Notes: generated by a model not told the origin, from the sequence alone. 64,000 nucleotides of DNA from Variovorax paradoxus (GCF_030815855.1 NZ_JAUSXG010000001.1:4092001-4156000); one strand, 5' to 3'. Shown: positions 1 through 8,719, numbered from the stretch's first letter. Program-made: numbers and translations.

Positions 1-1223
1 AGGAACAGCGCGGGCAGCATCGCGACGCTGTCGATTGGCTGCCCCGCGGCCAGCCGCTCGCGCACCGTGGGCGCGATGAAGCCCGGGATCTTCGAGAAGC
101 CGTCGGCGGCCACGCGCTGGTTGGTGTCGCGGATCGCGGGGTTGCCGAAGCGCTCGAGCACCACGTCGCGGTAGGCCGCGAGGTCGATGGGGCTCGGATT
201 GAGGCACGGGATCACGTCATCGGTCACGTAGTCATACGCCATCTTGCGGATGGCCGCGTGGTGCGTGCCTTCGTGGATGAAGCTCAGCCCGGCCAGCGTG
301 CCGGCCCAGGCAATGCAGCTGTGCGTGGCATTGAGGATGCGGATCTTGGCCTCTTCATAGGGCTGCACCGATTCGACCAGCTCCACGCCGACACGGCCCC
401 AGTCGGGCCGGCCGGCCACGAAGTTGTCTTCGATCACCCACTGGATAAAGCTCTCGCCGGTGATCGCGGCCGCATCGTCGCGGCCCGTCGCAGTCTTCAC
501 GCGCGCACGCAGCTCGGGCGGCGGGCGCGGCGTGATGCGGTCGACCATTGCGTTCGGACAGGCGGTGTTCGCTTGCACCCAGGCGAGCAGTTCGGCATCG
601 CCCGCGCGCTCGATGAACTCGAGCAAACCAGCGTGGAAGCGCTCGCCGTTGTGGCGCAGGTTGTCGCAGTTGAGCAACGTGACCGGCCCGGCCTGCGCGG
701 CCTTGCGCGCGCGCAGGATCGCGCAGACGGCGCCGTAGATCGTCACGCCTTCGCCACCCGCCTCACGGCGGCGTGCGCGCTCGATATCGGCCGCAAGGTC
801 GCCGAACGACAGGTCCAGCTTGCCCTTGGTGTCGAGGTAGTAGCCGGCTTCGGTCACGGTGAAGGACACGATGCGCGTGGACGGCGCGGCGCCGCGCGCG
901 ACCACGGCGGCCAACGAAGGCTCCCACGGCAGCACTTCGCGGATGGCTTCGATCTGCTCGTAGCGGTACTCGCCGGCCGGCGACACGGTTTCGAGCGTGT
1001 AGCGCCCGCCCTGCGCCTGCAGCGCCGCAACGACGTCGGTCATGTCGGGCCGGATGTTGGCGCCCGAGAGCGACCAGCGGGTGTCACCCGCTTCGATCAG
1101 CCTTTGCAGGTAGACGGCCTGATGGGCGCGATGAAACGAGCCGAGTCCGAGGTGAAGCACCGTGAACTCCGAAGGAGCCAGAGGTGGAGTTGGCGCATCG
1201 AGAGGCGCGGTGGCAAGGGTCAC
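1..1223 (-). CDS. dalD: D-arabinitol 4-dehydrogenase (polyol long-chain dehydrogenase), 3' end cut by window
   Basis: Oxidises D-arabinitol (possibly also mannitol) to the ketose in the cytoplasm with NAD. About 407 residues are visible and the C-terminus lies outside the window. The N-terminal Rossmann motif [10 protein letters not shown] is at about residues 26-35. The catalytic K-x4-N-x2-H pattern of polyol-specific long-chain dehydrogenases is seen as K293, N298 and H301 (KIRILNATH). The stretch [12 protein letters not shown] resembles DalD more than mannitol dehydrogenase, which is my reason for the name. The start is a GTG 18 bases after the stop of the upstream ATPase gene; no ATG is available and the ribosome site is weak. 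It is the last visible gene of the polyol transporter operon. Mannitol 2-dehydrogenase is the main alternative. Confidence 0.88.
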   Translation of the reverse strand, partial: MTLATAPLDAPTPPLAPSEFTVLHLGLGSFHRAHQAVYLQRLIEAGDTRWSLSGANIRPDMTDVVAALQAQGGRYTLETVSPAGEYRYEQIEAIREVLPWEPSLAAVVARGAAPSTRIVSFTVTEAGYYLDTKGKLDLSFGDLAADIERARRREAGGEGVTIYGAVCAILRARKAAQAGPVTLLNCDNLRHNGERFHAGLLEFIERAGDAELLAWVQANTACPNAMVDRITPRPPPELRARVKTATGRDDAAAITGESFIQWVIEDNFVAGRPDWGRVGVELVESVQPYEEAKIRILNATHSCIAWAGTLAGLSFIHEGTHHAAIRKMAYDYVTDDVIPCLNPSPIDLAAYRDVVLERFGNPAIRDTNQRVAADGFSKIPGFIAPTVRERLAAGQPIDSVAMLPALF

Positions 1224-1241
1224 GGGAATGTCCGGAAGAAA

Positions 1242-2279
1242 TCAGGCGGAGACCGAACGGCCTTCGCGGTTGAACAAATGGAGCACCGACGGGTCGAGTT
1301 CGACCGCCACGTCATCGCCCGCATGCAGCGGCGTGCGTTCGTTCTGGCGCGCGATCAGCGGCACGCCGCCCACGTCGACGTGGATCAGCGTGTCGGCGCC
1401 CAGCGCCTCGATCAACTCGACACGGCCTTGAACGCCCGCAGCCGCACCCTGCTTCGGATGCACGCGCAGGCCTTCGGGCCGCACGCCCAGGAAGCCGTCG
1501 CTCGGCAGGCGCCCGCCGGTCGCGGCGGAAAAGCTCGGTATGGCACTCGCCGCCACCATGTTCATCGACGGCATGCCGATGAACTGCGCGACGAACTGGT
1601 TGGCCGGATGGTCGTACAGCTCGAGCGGCGTGCCGACCTGTTCGATGAGACCGTCCCTGAGCACCACCACGCGGTCGGCCAGTGTCATGGCCTCGACCTG
1701 GTCGTGCGTGACGTAGATCGTGGTCGCGCCGAGCGAGCGGTGCAGCTTGTGGATTTCGACGCGCGTGTTGCCGCGCAGCGCCGCATCGAGATTCGACAAG
1801 GGCTCGTCGAACAGGAACACCTTCGGCGCGCGCACGATGGCCCGGCCGATGGCCACGCGCTGGCGCTGTCCGCCCGACAGGTCCTTGGGCGTGCGGTCGA
1901 GATACTGCGTGAGGTTGAGCGTCTTCGCCGCATAGTCGACCTTGGTCTTGATCTCGCTCTTGGACACGCCCGCCAGCTTGAGCGCGAAGGACATGTTGTC
2001 GTACACGCTCATGTGCGGGTAGAGCGCATAACTCTGAAACACCATGGCCAGGTCGCGCTTGCCCGAAGGCGTCCAGGTGATGTCCTTGCCGTCGAGCAGC
2101 AGGTTGCCGCTCGTGATGGGCTCGAGCCCCGCGATCAGCCGCAGCAGCGTCGACTTGCCGCAGCCCGAAGGGCCGACGAAGACGATGAACTCGCCCTTCT
2201 GGATTTCGAGGTCGACGCCCTTGATGATGTTGACGTCGCCGAAGCTCTTCTTGATGTCTTTGAGTTGCAGGTAGGCCAT
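1242..2279 (-). CDS. Polyol/sugar ABC importer ATPase (MalK/SmoK family)
   Basis: ATP-hydrolysing subunit of a CUT1-type sugar or sugar-alcohol importer, on the cytoplasmic face of the membrane. The 345-residue protein has Walker A GPSGCGKST at 36-44, the signature LSGGQ at 134-138, Walker B FLFDEP at about 155-160, the H-loop histidine at 192 and a C-terminal TOBE region of about 100 residues, as in MalK, SmoK and UgpC. The ATG start follows GGGAGACA. Open sequence continues far upstream in frame, but that lies inside the permease gene and is not coding. It sits between the permease genes and the arabinitol dehydrogenase gene, so a polyol substrate is more likely than glycerol-3-phosphate, the usual automatic name for this family. 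Confidence 0.93.
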   Translation of the reverse strand: MAYLQLKDIKKSFGDVNIIKGVDLEIQKGEFIVFVGPSGCGKSTLLRLIAGLEPITSGNLLLDGKDITWTPSGKRDLAMVFQSYALYPHMSVYDNMSFALKLAGVSKSEIKTKVDYAAKTLNLTQYLDRTPKDLSGGQRQRVAIGRAIVRAPKVFLFDEPLSNLDAALRGNTRVEIHKLHRSLGATTIYVTHDQVEAMTLADRVVVLRDGLIEQVGTPLELYDHPANQFVAQFIGMPSMNMVAASAIPSFSAATGGRLPSDGFLGVRPEGLRVHPKQGAAAGVQGRVELIEALGADTLIHVDVGGVPLIARQNERTPLHAGDDVAVELDPSVLHLFNREGRSVSA

Positions 2280-2296
2280 GAGATGTCTCCCTTTCT

Positions 2297-3121
2297 TTAC
2301 TTGACGGCGCCGAAGGTCAGGCCTTGCACCAGTTGCTTCTGGCTGAACCACCCGAACACGACGATGGGCGCGATGGCCATCAGCGAGGCGGCCGACAACT
2401 TGGCCCAGAACAGGCCCTCGGGACTGGAGTACGAGGCGATCAGCGTTGCGAGCGTGCCGGCCTTCGCGGAGGTGAGGTTCAGCGCCCAGAAGGCCTCGTT
2501 CCAGCTCAGCACCAGGCACAGGAGGCCGGTCGATGCGAGCCCGCCGACCGACAGCGGCAGCACGACATGGCAGAACTCGGTCCACAGGCTCGCGCCGTCC
2601 ATGCGCGCGGCCTCGAGGATCTCGTTCGGAATGTCCTTGTAGGCGCTGTAGAGCATCCACACCATGATCGGCAGGTTCGACAGCGTGAACACGATCGTCA
2701 GCGCGGTGAGCGAATCGAGCATGCCCGCGGTCTGCGCGAGCACGTAGATCGGCACCAGCGCGCCCACGGCCGGCATCATCTTGGTGGAGAGCATCCACAT
2801 GAGGATGTCGCGCGTCTTCTTCGTGCGAAAGAACGCCATCGAGTACGCGGCGGGCGCCGCGATCAGCAAGCCGATGATGGTCGAGCCCAGGCTGGTGATG
2901 AGCGAGTTGCGCGCATACAGCAGGTAGTCGCTGCGGCGCTGCACTTCACCGAAGTTGTCGAGCGTGGGTTCGAAGATGAAGAGCGGCGGCACGTGGATCG
3001 CCTGCAGCTCCGTCTTGAAGGCCGTGAGGAACAGCCAGCCGAGCGGAAAGAACAGCAGCAGCGCCACGGCCCACGCACTCGCGGTGCGCAGCAGTTGCGG
3101 AAGGAAATTGCTGGGTTGCAT
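2297..3121 (-). CDS. Polyol/sugar ABC importer permease (MalG/SmoG family)
   Basis: Inner-membrane permease subunit, 274 residues, with about six hydrophobic segments. The EAA loop that docks with the ATPase reads EAARMDGASLWTEF at about residues 180-193. The family is MalG-like, the second permease of CUT1 importers. The start ATG follows a clear GGAG site. It lies 10 bases after the MalF-like gene and 17 bases before the ATPase gene, so the three are surely co-transcribed. Confidence 0.93.
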   Translation of the reverse strand: MQPSNFLPQLLRTASAWAVALLLFFPLGWLFLTAFKTELQAIHVPPLFIFEPTLDNFGEVQRRSDYLLYARNSLITSLGSTIIGLLIAAPAAYSMAFFRTKKTRDILMWMLSTKMMPAVGALVPIYVLAQTAGMLDSLTALTIVFTLSNLPIMVWMLYSAYKDIPNEILEAARMDGASLWTEFCHVVLPLSVGGLASTGLLCLVLSWNEAFWALNLTSAKAGTLATLIASYSSPEGLFWAKLSAASLMAIAPIVVFGWFSQKQLVQGLTFGAVK

Positions 3122-3131
3122 GGTCGCTCCT

Positions 3132-3989
3132 TCAGTCCAGGTTCTTGCCGATGATCCGGATCAGGAACACGGCGACGATGTTGGCCAGCACCACCGCGAA
3201 CAGCGCACCGGCCGAGGCCACGCCCACGTCGAAATTCATCAGCGACTGCTTGAAGATCAGGTAGGTCATGTTGGTGCTCTCGTTGCCCGGACCGCCGTTG
3301 GTGGTGATGGCAATCTCGGCGAACACGCTGAGCAGAAAGATCATCTCGATCATGATCACCACCGCCATCGGCCGGCCGAGGTGCGGAATGGTGAGATAGA
3401 AGAAGCGCTGGAACGAACTCGCGCCGTCCATGCGCGCAGCTTCCATCTGCTCGCGGTCGAGCGACTGCAGCGAGGTGATGAAGATCAGGCAGGCGAACGG
3501 CAGCCACTGCCAGGCCACCATGACGATCACCGAGAACAGCGGCACGTCGGTGAGCCAGTCGACAGGCTGGGCGCCGAAGAAGCGCCACACGTCGGCCAGC
3601 ACGCCATAGATGGGGTTCATCATCATGTGCTTCCAGAGCAGCGCGTTGACCGCGGGCATGACGAAGAAGGGCGAGATCAAGAGCACCCGCACGATGCCGC
3701 GGCCCGGAAAGGGCTCGTTCACCAGGAGCGCGAGCAGCACGCCGAACACCACCGTGATGACGATCACGCTGCCGATCAGCATCAGCGTGTTCCAGGTCGC
3801 GGGCCAGAAGTCGGGATCGGTGACGAAGTAGTGAAAGTTCTCGATGCCCGCGAACGTGCGCTCGCCGGGCTGCATGAGGTTGTAGTTCACGAACGAGAAG
3901 TACAACGTCATCGCAAGCGGCACGATCATCCACAGGAGGAGCGTGAGCACGGCGGGCGCCATGAGGGCCCGGGGCAGGAGTCGTTTCAT
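3132..3989 (-). CDS. Polyol/sugar ABC importer permease (MalF/SmoF family)
   Basis: Inner-membrane permease, 285 residues, first of the pair. It begins with a hydrophobic segment (LLPRALMAPAVLTLLLW) and has an EAA loop (EAARMDGASSFQRF) at about 190-203. An AGGAA ribosome site precedes the ATG. It is separated from the upstream binding-protein gene by 134 bases that hold the inverted repeat at 4013-4113. It probably forms a heterodimer with the product of the next gene. Confidence 0.93.
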   Translation of the reverse strand: MKRLLPRALMAPAVLTLLLWMIVPLAMTLYFSFVNYNLMQPGERTFAGIENFHYFVTDPDFWPATWNTLMLIGSVIVITVVFGVLLALLVNEPFPGRGIVRVLLISPFFVMPAVNALLWKHMMMNPIYGVLADVWRFFGAQPVDWLTDVPLFSVIVMVAWQWLPFACLIFITSLQSLDREQMEAARMDGASSFQRFFYLTIPHLGRPMAVVIMIEMIFLLSVFAEIAITTNGGPGNESTNMTYLIFKQSLMNFDVGVASAGALFAVVLANIVAVFLIRIIGKNLD

Positions 3990-4012
3990 CTTGTGTTCCT
4001 CTCAGGCTGTTG

Positions 4013-4113
4013 CCCCCTCTCCCGCTTGCGGGAGAGGGTTGGGGTGAGGGCATGCGGCGCTACCCAGGGGCACGCCGCCCCCTCACCCTGGCCCTCTCCC
4101 CGAGGGGAGAGGG
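4013..4113. repeat. REP-like bipartite inverted repeat in the operon
   Basis: Two GC-rich hairpins face each other. The first has arms CCCTCTCCCG (4015-4024) and CGGGAGAGGG (4029-4038) and is followed by TTGGGGTGAGGG. The second begins with the matching CCCTCACC (4080-4087) and has arms CCCTCTCCCC (4092-4101) and GGGGAGAGGG (4104-4113). The whole can also fold as one long stem. It lies between the binding-protein stop (4124) and the first permease start (3989). There is no U-run, so it is not an ordinary terminator. REP elements at this same place in malE-malF of enteric bacteria stabilise the upstream mRNA; a similar role here is inference. Confidence 0.75.
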
Positions 4114-4123
4114 AAACAGGCAC

Positions 4124-5434
4124 TTACTTGTACTGACCCGACTTCTTGATCTCGCGCTCAGCCAAGGTCTGCGAAGTCTTCAACGCCTGGTCCACAGTGA
4201 CCTTGCCCGACAGCGCCGCGCTCATCTGCTGGCCCACGCCGGTGCCGATGGCCTGGAACTCGGGAATGGCTGCGTATTGCACGCCCACGTACGGCGACTT
4301 GGGCAACGTGCTGTCGCTGAGGTTGGCGCTGTCGATGGCCTTCTTCTCGGCCGCGGCGAACTTGGCCACCTTCTGGAACTCGGGGTTCGCATAGGTCGAC
4401 TTGCGCGTGCCGGTGGGCACCGTGGCCCAGCCATGCTCCTTGGCCACCAGGTTGACGTAGTCCTTGGAGGTGGCCCACTTCACGAAGGTCTGCGCGGCCG
4501 CGCCCTTGGTCGAACTGGCGGGAATGGCCAGGTTCCAGGTCCACAGCCAATTGGCGCCCTTCGGCGTCACGGCAATGGGGGCCTGCGCGAATGCGACCTT
4601 GTCGGCCACCTTCGACTGCTTCGGATCGCTGATGAACGAGGCCGCGATGGTCGCGTCCACCCACATGCCGCACTTGCCTTCGTTGAAGAGCGCGAGGTTC
4701 TCGTTGAAGCTGTTGGCCGAGGCACCGGGCGGGCCATACGACTTCATCATGTCGACGTAGAAGTTGATCGCGTCCTTCCACGGCTTGGTGTCGATCTGCG
4801 GCTTCCACTGCATGTCGAACCACTGGCCGCCGTTGGTGTTGACCAGCGTGGTCAAAAATGCCATGTTGTCGCCCCAACCCGGCTTGCCGCGCAGGCACAT
4901 GCCGTACACGCCGGCCTTGGGGTCGTGGATCTTGCCGGCGAGCTCTTTCACCTGCACCCAGGTGGGCTGCTCGGGCATCTGGAAACCGACCTTGTCGGCC
5001 AGGTCCTTGCGGTACATGAGCATCGAGCTCTCGCCGTAGAACGGCGCGGCGTAGAGCTTGCCTTCGTACGACAGGCCGGCGCGGATGGCGGGCAGCAGGT
5101 CGTCGGCGTCGTAGGCGGCGTCGGTGGCAATGGGCTGGAGCCAGCCCTTCTTCGACCAGATCGGCGCTTCGTACAGGCCGATGGTCATCACGTCGAACTG
5201 GCCGCCCTTGGTGGCGATGTCGGTGGTCACGCGCTGGCGCAGCGTGCCTTCTTCGAGCGTCACCCACTTGAGCTTGATGTCGGGGTTGGCTTTTTCGAAG
5301 AAGGGCGTGAGCTTCTGCATCTCGATCATGTGGCCGTTGTTGACGGTCGCAATCACGAGTTCGGTGGCGGCCTGGGACGCGAGCCCCGTGCCGGCGAGTG
5401 CGAGGACGAGGCCCGCTTTCAGAAAACGCTGCAT
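4124..5434 (-). CDS. Polyol/sugar ABC transporter solute-binding protein
   Basis: Periplasmic binding protein of the CUT1 importer, 436 residues, of the extracellular solute-binding protein family 1 (MalE/SmoE type). A signal peptide is plain (MQRFLKAGLVLALAGTGLAS, then QAA) and the mature part starts near ATELVIATVNNGHM. The start ATG at 5434 follows AGGAGACAAC, a strong ribosome site. A longer open frame upstream covers the LysR gene antiparallel in frame and is not coding. It is the first gene of the transporter operon. Ten bases over its ribosome site are perfectly complementary to the candidate small RNA at 30325-30413. Confidence 0.94.
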   Translation of the reverse strand: MQRFLKAGLVLALAGTGLASQAATELVIATVNNGHMIEMQKLTPFFEKANPDIKLKWVTLEEGTLRQRVTTDIATKGGQFDVMTIGLYEAPIWSKKGWLQPIATDAAYDADDLLPAIRAGLSYEGKLYAAPFYGESSMLMYRKDLADKVGFQMPEQPTWVQVKELAGKIHDPKAGVYGMCLRGKPGWGDNMAFLTTLVNTNGGQWFDMQWKPQIDTKPWKDAINFYVDMMKSYGPPGASANSFNENLALFNEGKCGMWVDATIAASFISDPKQSKVADKVAFAQAPIAVTPKGANWLWTWNLAIPASSTKGAAAQTFVKWATSKDYVNLVAKEHGWATVPTGTRKSTYANPEFQKVAKFAAAEKKAIDSANLSDSTLPKSPYVGVQYAAIPEFQAIGTGVGQQMSAALSGKVTVDQALKTSQTLAEREIKKSGQYK

Positions 5435-5551
5435 GTTGTCTCCTAGAGGTGAGCGACGCCCTCTGGTTGGGTCGCCGTGGCCTGGATTCTGGAGAAACGC
5501 GCTTGCGGTTTTGGTACTGCGGCGGGTAGCAATGGTACTTTCATGCACCAG

Positions 5552-5575
5552 TTGGCTAGGATAATCCCTAGTCAA
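5552..5575. promoter_or_regulatory. Dyad operator upstream of the polyol transporter operon
   Basis: On the minus strand TTGACTAGG, six bases, then CCTAGCCAA: a nine-base inverted repeat with one mismatch. It lies 36 bases past the LysR gene and about 118 bases before the binding-protein start. Size, symmetry and position fit a LysR-type operator. Which regulator binds it is inference. Confidence 0.55.
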
Positions 5576-5610
5576 TGCAATACAGCATGGAAAATCGCGA
5601 GCCAAAGACC

Positions 5611-6546
5611 TCAGGTGCCGCCCAGGAGCTGGCGCCGAAATTGCGCCGCGGCCGGTGAAAGCGCGCGGTCCTGCCGCGTGACGAGGCAAATCGGCGGTAC
5701 GCGCACCGGCAGCTCCAGCGGCACCGTGCGCAGCACGCCCAGCCGGGCATAGTGGCTGGCCTGCGAAGCCGGCATCACGGCCGCCATGTCGGAGTTCTCG
5801 AGCAAGGCCGTGATGGCGATGGGCGATGCCGTTTCGATGATGTCGAGCCGCGCCTGGATGCCCGCCTCCCGCATCGCCGCCTCGAAGCGCCCGCGCTGCG
5901 GCGAGCCGGGCGGCTGCAGCACCCATGACCAGTTCGCCATGTCGGCCAGCGTGACGGTGGCGCGCTCGAACACCGGGTGCGCGGCACGCACCACGACCAC
6001 CATCGACTCGCCCAGCAGCGGCACGCTCGAATACTTCGCCTCGTCGTGGCCCGCGGTAAGCCGGCCCAGCACGAGGTCGACATCGCCCTGCTCCAGCTGC
6101 GCCTGCATCACGTCGCTGGTCTCGACCACCACCGACACGGCCACCTGCGGATGGCGGCGCCGGTACTCGACCAGCGCCGGCGCCAGCAGCTCGGGCACGG
6201 CCCCCGGCACGCTGCCCACGCGCAGCGAACCGCTGAGGCCCGAGCGCAGCGCGAGCATTTCCTCGCGCGCGCTGCCGAAGTGGCTGAGCACGCGGCGGGC
6301 ATAGCGGATCAGGATCTCGCCGTAGGGCGTGGGCTCCATGCCGCGCGCGAGACGTTCGAAGAGCTTTTCGCCGAGGGAGTCTTCCAATTGCTGCAACAGC
6401 TTGGTAGCGGCGGGTTGGCTGATGCTCATGGCTTCCGCCGCACGCCCGAGGTGGCGGTGCGCATCGAGCCGGGCCAGCAGCAGCAATTGGCGCGGCCGCA
6501 CATGCAGCATCAGCGAGGCGTCGGTCAGGCCTGAACCAGAAGTCAT
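5611..6546 (-). CDS. LysR-type transcriptional regulator (GbpR-like)
   Basis: Cytoplasmic DNA-binding regulator of 311 residues. The N-terminal winged helix-turn-helix includes LGRAAEAMSISQPAATKLL (about residues 31-50), which resembles GbpR-type LysR regulators that sit beside sugar-binding-protein genes. The rest is a LysR substrate-binding domain with hydrophobic and Gly-rich strands. I place the start at the ATG at 6546; further upstream in-frame codons would run into the divergent promoter region. It is upstream of and co-directional with the polyol transporter operon and divergent from the tctC-like gene, so it could control either or both. The dyad at 5552-5575 favours the transporter operon. 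Confidence 0.9.
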   Translation of the reverse strand: MTSGSGLTDASLMLHVRPRQLLLLARLDAHRHLGRAAEAMSISQPAATKLLQQLEDSLGEKLFERLARGMEPTPYGEILIRYARRVLSHFGSAREEMLALRSGLSGSLRVGSVPGAVPELLAPALVEYRRRHPQVAVSVVVETSDVMQAQLEQGDVDLVLGRLTAGHDEAKYSSVPLLGESMVVVVRAAHPVFERATVTLADMANWSWVLQPPGSPQRGRFEAAMREAGIQARLDIIETASPIAITALLENSDMAAVMPASQASHYARLGVLRTVPLELPVRVPPICLVTRQDRALSPAAAQFRRQLLGGT

Positions 6547-6638
6547 GCACAAAAGTATATGGAGCTTCCGACTTTTTCGATTGGATCGGGCGCGCAAAGC
6601 TCCGTACGCTCGTGCCAAACAAGCAGGAGACACACCCG

Positions 6639-7616
6639 ATGAAGCCTTCTTTCCTTGCCCGCGCCGCGAGCCTGGCTGCACTGGCACTGACAGCCGCCGC
6701 CGCGGCCGGCGCGCAGCCCGCCTACCCCGACAGGCCGCTGCGCATCATGGTCGGCGCCTCGCCCGGCGGCGGCACCGACATCCTCGCGCGCGTGCTGGCC
6801 GACAAGTTCGCTCCGGTGCTCAAGCAGCCGGTCACGGTGGAGAACCGGCCCGGCGCCTCCAACACCATTGCCGGCGAGCTCACCGCGCGTGCCGCGGCCG
6901 ACGGCGCCACGCTGCTGCTCGCCACCAACACCGCGCAGGCGGTGGCGCCCCACATCCTCAAGCTCAAGTACGACCCGCTGAAAGACTTGCATCCGATCGG
7001 CCTCGTGGCCGTGATGCCCAACGTGCTGGTGGTGTCGGCCAGCTCGCCCTACAAGTCGGTGAAAGAACTCGTGGCGGCCATGGGCGCCAAGCCGGGCGGC
7101 TTCAAGTACGCCTCCTCCGGCATCGGCAGCACGCAGCACGTGGGCGGCGAGGCTTTCAACCTGGCCACGGGCATGAAGTCGATCCACGTGCCCTACAAGG
7201 GCAGCTCGCAGGCGCACATCGACATCATCGGCGGCGAGGTCGACATGATGTTCGACAGCACCTCCTCCGCCATGGGGCAGATCAAGGCCGGCAAGTTCCG
7301 CGCGCTGGCCGTGAGCGCGCCGCAGCGCTCGCCCGAGCTGCCCGACGTACCCACGCTGGCCGAGCAGGGCATCAAGGGCGCGGACGTATCCACCTGGTAC
7401 GGCCTCTACGTGACGGCCGGCACGCCACGGCCCGTGGTGGAACGGCTCGGCACCGAACTCACGCGCACGCTGAAGCTGGCTGACGTGCAGGCGCGCATCA
7501 AGGGCCTGGGCGGCGAGCCCGGCGCGATCACCGGCGAAGCCTTCGCAGCGATGAACCGGCAGGAGTTCGAGCACTACGGCCAACTCGTGCGCGACGCCAA
7601 CATCAAGGCCGAATGA
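6639..7616 (+). CDS. TctC/Bug-family periplasmic solute receptor
   Basis: Tripartite tricarboxylate-type binding protein, 325 residues, the very abundant Bug family of Burkholderiales. The signal peptide covers about residues 1-27 (MKPSFLARAASLAALALTAA, then AAAAGAQ). The mature part shows the family landmarks YPDRPLRIMVGASPGGGTD, VENRPGASN and DVPTLAEQG. The start follows AGGAGA at 6625-6630. No TctA or TctB membrane partner is in the window, as is usual for orphan Bug proteins. Its last bases overlap or abut the PdxA-like gene, so the pair probably serve one carboxylate substrate, whose identity is unknown. Confidence 0.92.
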   Translation: MKPSFLARAASLAALALTAAAAAGAQPAYPDRPLRIMVGASPGGGTDILARVLADKFAPVLKQPVTVENRPGASNTIAGELTARAAADGATLLLATNTAQAVAPHILKLKYDPLKDLHPIGLVAVMPNVLVVSASSPYKSVKELVAAMGAKPGGFKYASSGIGSTQHVGGEAFNLATGMKSIHVPYKGSSQAHIDIIGGEVDMMFDSTSSAMGQIKAGKFRALAVSAPQRSPELPDVPTLAEQGIKGADVSTWYGLYVTAGTPRPVVERLGTELTRTLKLADVQARIKGLGGEPGAITGEAFAAMNRQEFEHYGQLVRDANIKAE

Positions 7617-7651
7617 GGCCGCCCTTCATTTCTTCACTTCAACTTGCCGAT

Positions 7652-8719
7652 ATGCCAACCTCATCGAAGACCCCGAGTGCGATCTCCGCAAAACCCCGCG
7701 TCGCCGTGCTGCTCGGCGACCCGAGCGGCATCGGCCCCGAAATGGCCGTGAACCTGCTGGCGCGCCAACGCAACCTGGACGCCGCGCGCGTGTTGCTGAT
7801 TGCCGACCCGATCGTGCTGGCCGCGGGCGAGCGCGTGGCGGGCGTAAAGCTCGACCCGGTGCAGGTGACGGGGTTCGACGACCTGCGCTTCGAGGACGGC
7901 CGGCCGAGCTTGATCGCACGCGACTGGATGGCGGGCCGGGAGCCGGTGCTCGGCGAGTCGAACGAGGCGTCAGGGCGCGCCTCGTTCGAAGCGCTGGAGC
8001 TCGCCACCTCGGCCGTGCGGCGGGGGCAGGCGGAGGCGATTCTTTTTGCGCCGCTCAACAAGCATTCGCTGCGGCTCGGCGGCCTCGTGCACGAGGACGA
8101 GTTGCGCTACATGCAGGAGCGTTTCGCGGTGACGGGCTTCGTTTGCGAGTTCAACCTCACGGGCTCGCTCTGGACCTCGCGCGTGACCTCGCACATACCG
8201 CTGAAAGAGGTGGCGAGCCACATCACGATGCAGGGCGTGAGCGACGCGGTGAAGATCATCGCTTCGGCCTTGCGCCGCTCGGGCGTGGCACAGCCGCGCA
8301 TCGCGGTGACCGGGCTCAATCCGCATGCGGGAGACGGCGGCTCCATCGGCATGGAAGAAATCGAAATCATCGCGCCGGCCATCGAACGGCTGCGCGCCGA
8401 GGGCTTCGACGCGCGCGGCCCCTTCTCGCCCGACACGGTGTTCATCGGCGCGCGGCGCGGCGATGTGGACGCAGTGGTGTCGATGTACCACGACCAGGGC
8501 CAGATCGCGATGAAGCTCATGGGCTTCGAGCAAGGCGTGACGCTGCACGGCGGACTGCCGGTGCCGGTGGCCACGTCGGCCAGCGGCAGCGCCTTCGATA
8601 TCGCCGGCAAGGGCATCGCGCAGATCGAGGGATTGCAGCAGGCCTTCGACCTGTGCGTGCGCATGGCCGGCAGTGCGCCGGTACCGGCGCCCTCGAAGGC
8701 GCAAGCTGCTGCGGCCTGA
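7652..8719 (+). CDS. PdxA-family dehydrogenase (4-hydroxythreonine-4-phosphate dehydrogenase-like)
   Basis: NAD-dependent, metal-requiring decarboxylating dehydrogenase family, cytoplasmic, 355 residues from this start. Motifs: LLGDPSGIGPEM near the N-terminus, ITMQGVSDAVKII in the middle and YHDQGQIAMK in the C-terminal half. An alternative ATG at 7613 would overlap the tctC stop (ATGA) and add 13 residues; neither start has a good ribosome site, and I chose the one closer to the conserved domain. The pairing with a TctC receptor and a LysR gene rather than with pdxJ or ksgA suggests a catabolic PdxA2-type role (for example on a hydroxy acid phosphate or a cis-dihydrodiol acid) instead of pyridoxal phosphate synthesis. 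That is inference. Confidence 0.88.
   Translation: MPTSSKTPSAISAKPRVAVLLGDPSGIGPEMAVNLLARQRNLDAARVLLIADPIVLAAGERVAGVKLDPVQVTGFDDLRFEDGRPSLIARDWMAGREPVLGESNEASGRASFEALELATSAVRRGQAEAILFAPLNKHSLRLGGLVHEDELRYMQERFAVTGFVCEFNLTGSLWTSRVTSHIPLKEVASHITMQGVSDAVKIIASALRRSGVAQPRIAVTGLNPHAGDGGSIGMEEIEIIAPAIERLRAEGFDARGPFSPDTVFIGARRGDVDAVVSMYHDQGQIAMKLMGFEQGVTLHGGLPVPVATSASGSAFDIAGKGIAQIEGLQQAFDLCVRMAGSAPVPAPSKAQAAAA

Noticed and set aside
258..2642. Very long open frame on the plus strand opposite the dehydrogenase and ABC genes
   Set aside because: The translation is low-complexity (Arg, Ala, His, Asp, Gln) and antisense to well-recognised genes. It is a GC-rich shadow frame.
4013..4113. Rho-independent terminator after the polyol binding-protein gene
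   Set aside because: The hairpins have no U-run on either strand, and the operon clearly continues into the permease genes. I list it as a REP-like repeat instead.
1242..5434. Glycerol-3-phosphate (Ugp) importer
   Set aside because: The ATPase is often named UgpC automatically, but the co-transcribed polyol dehydrogenase argues for a sugar alcohol.
6639..8719. Terephthalate degradation genes (tphC-tphB)
   Set aside because: The TctC and PdxA-like families fit, but no dioxygenase or reductase gene (tphA1-A3) is near and the regulator is LysR, not IclR.
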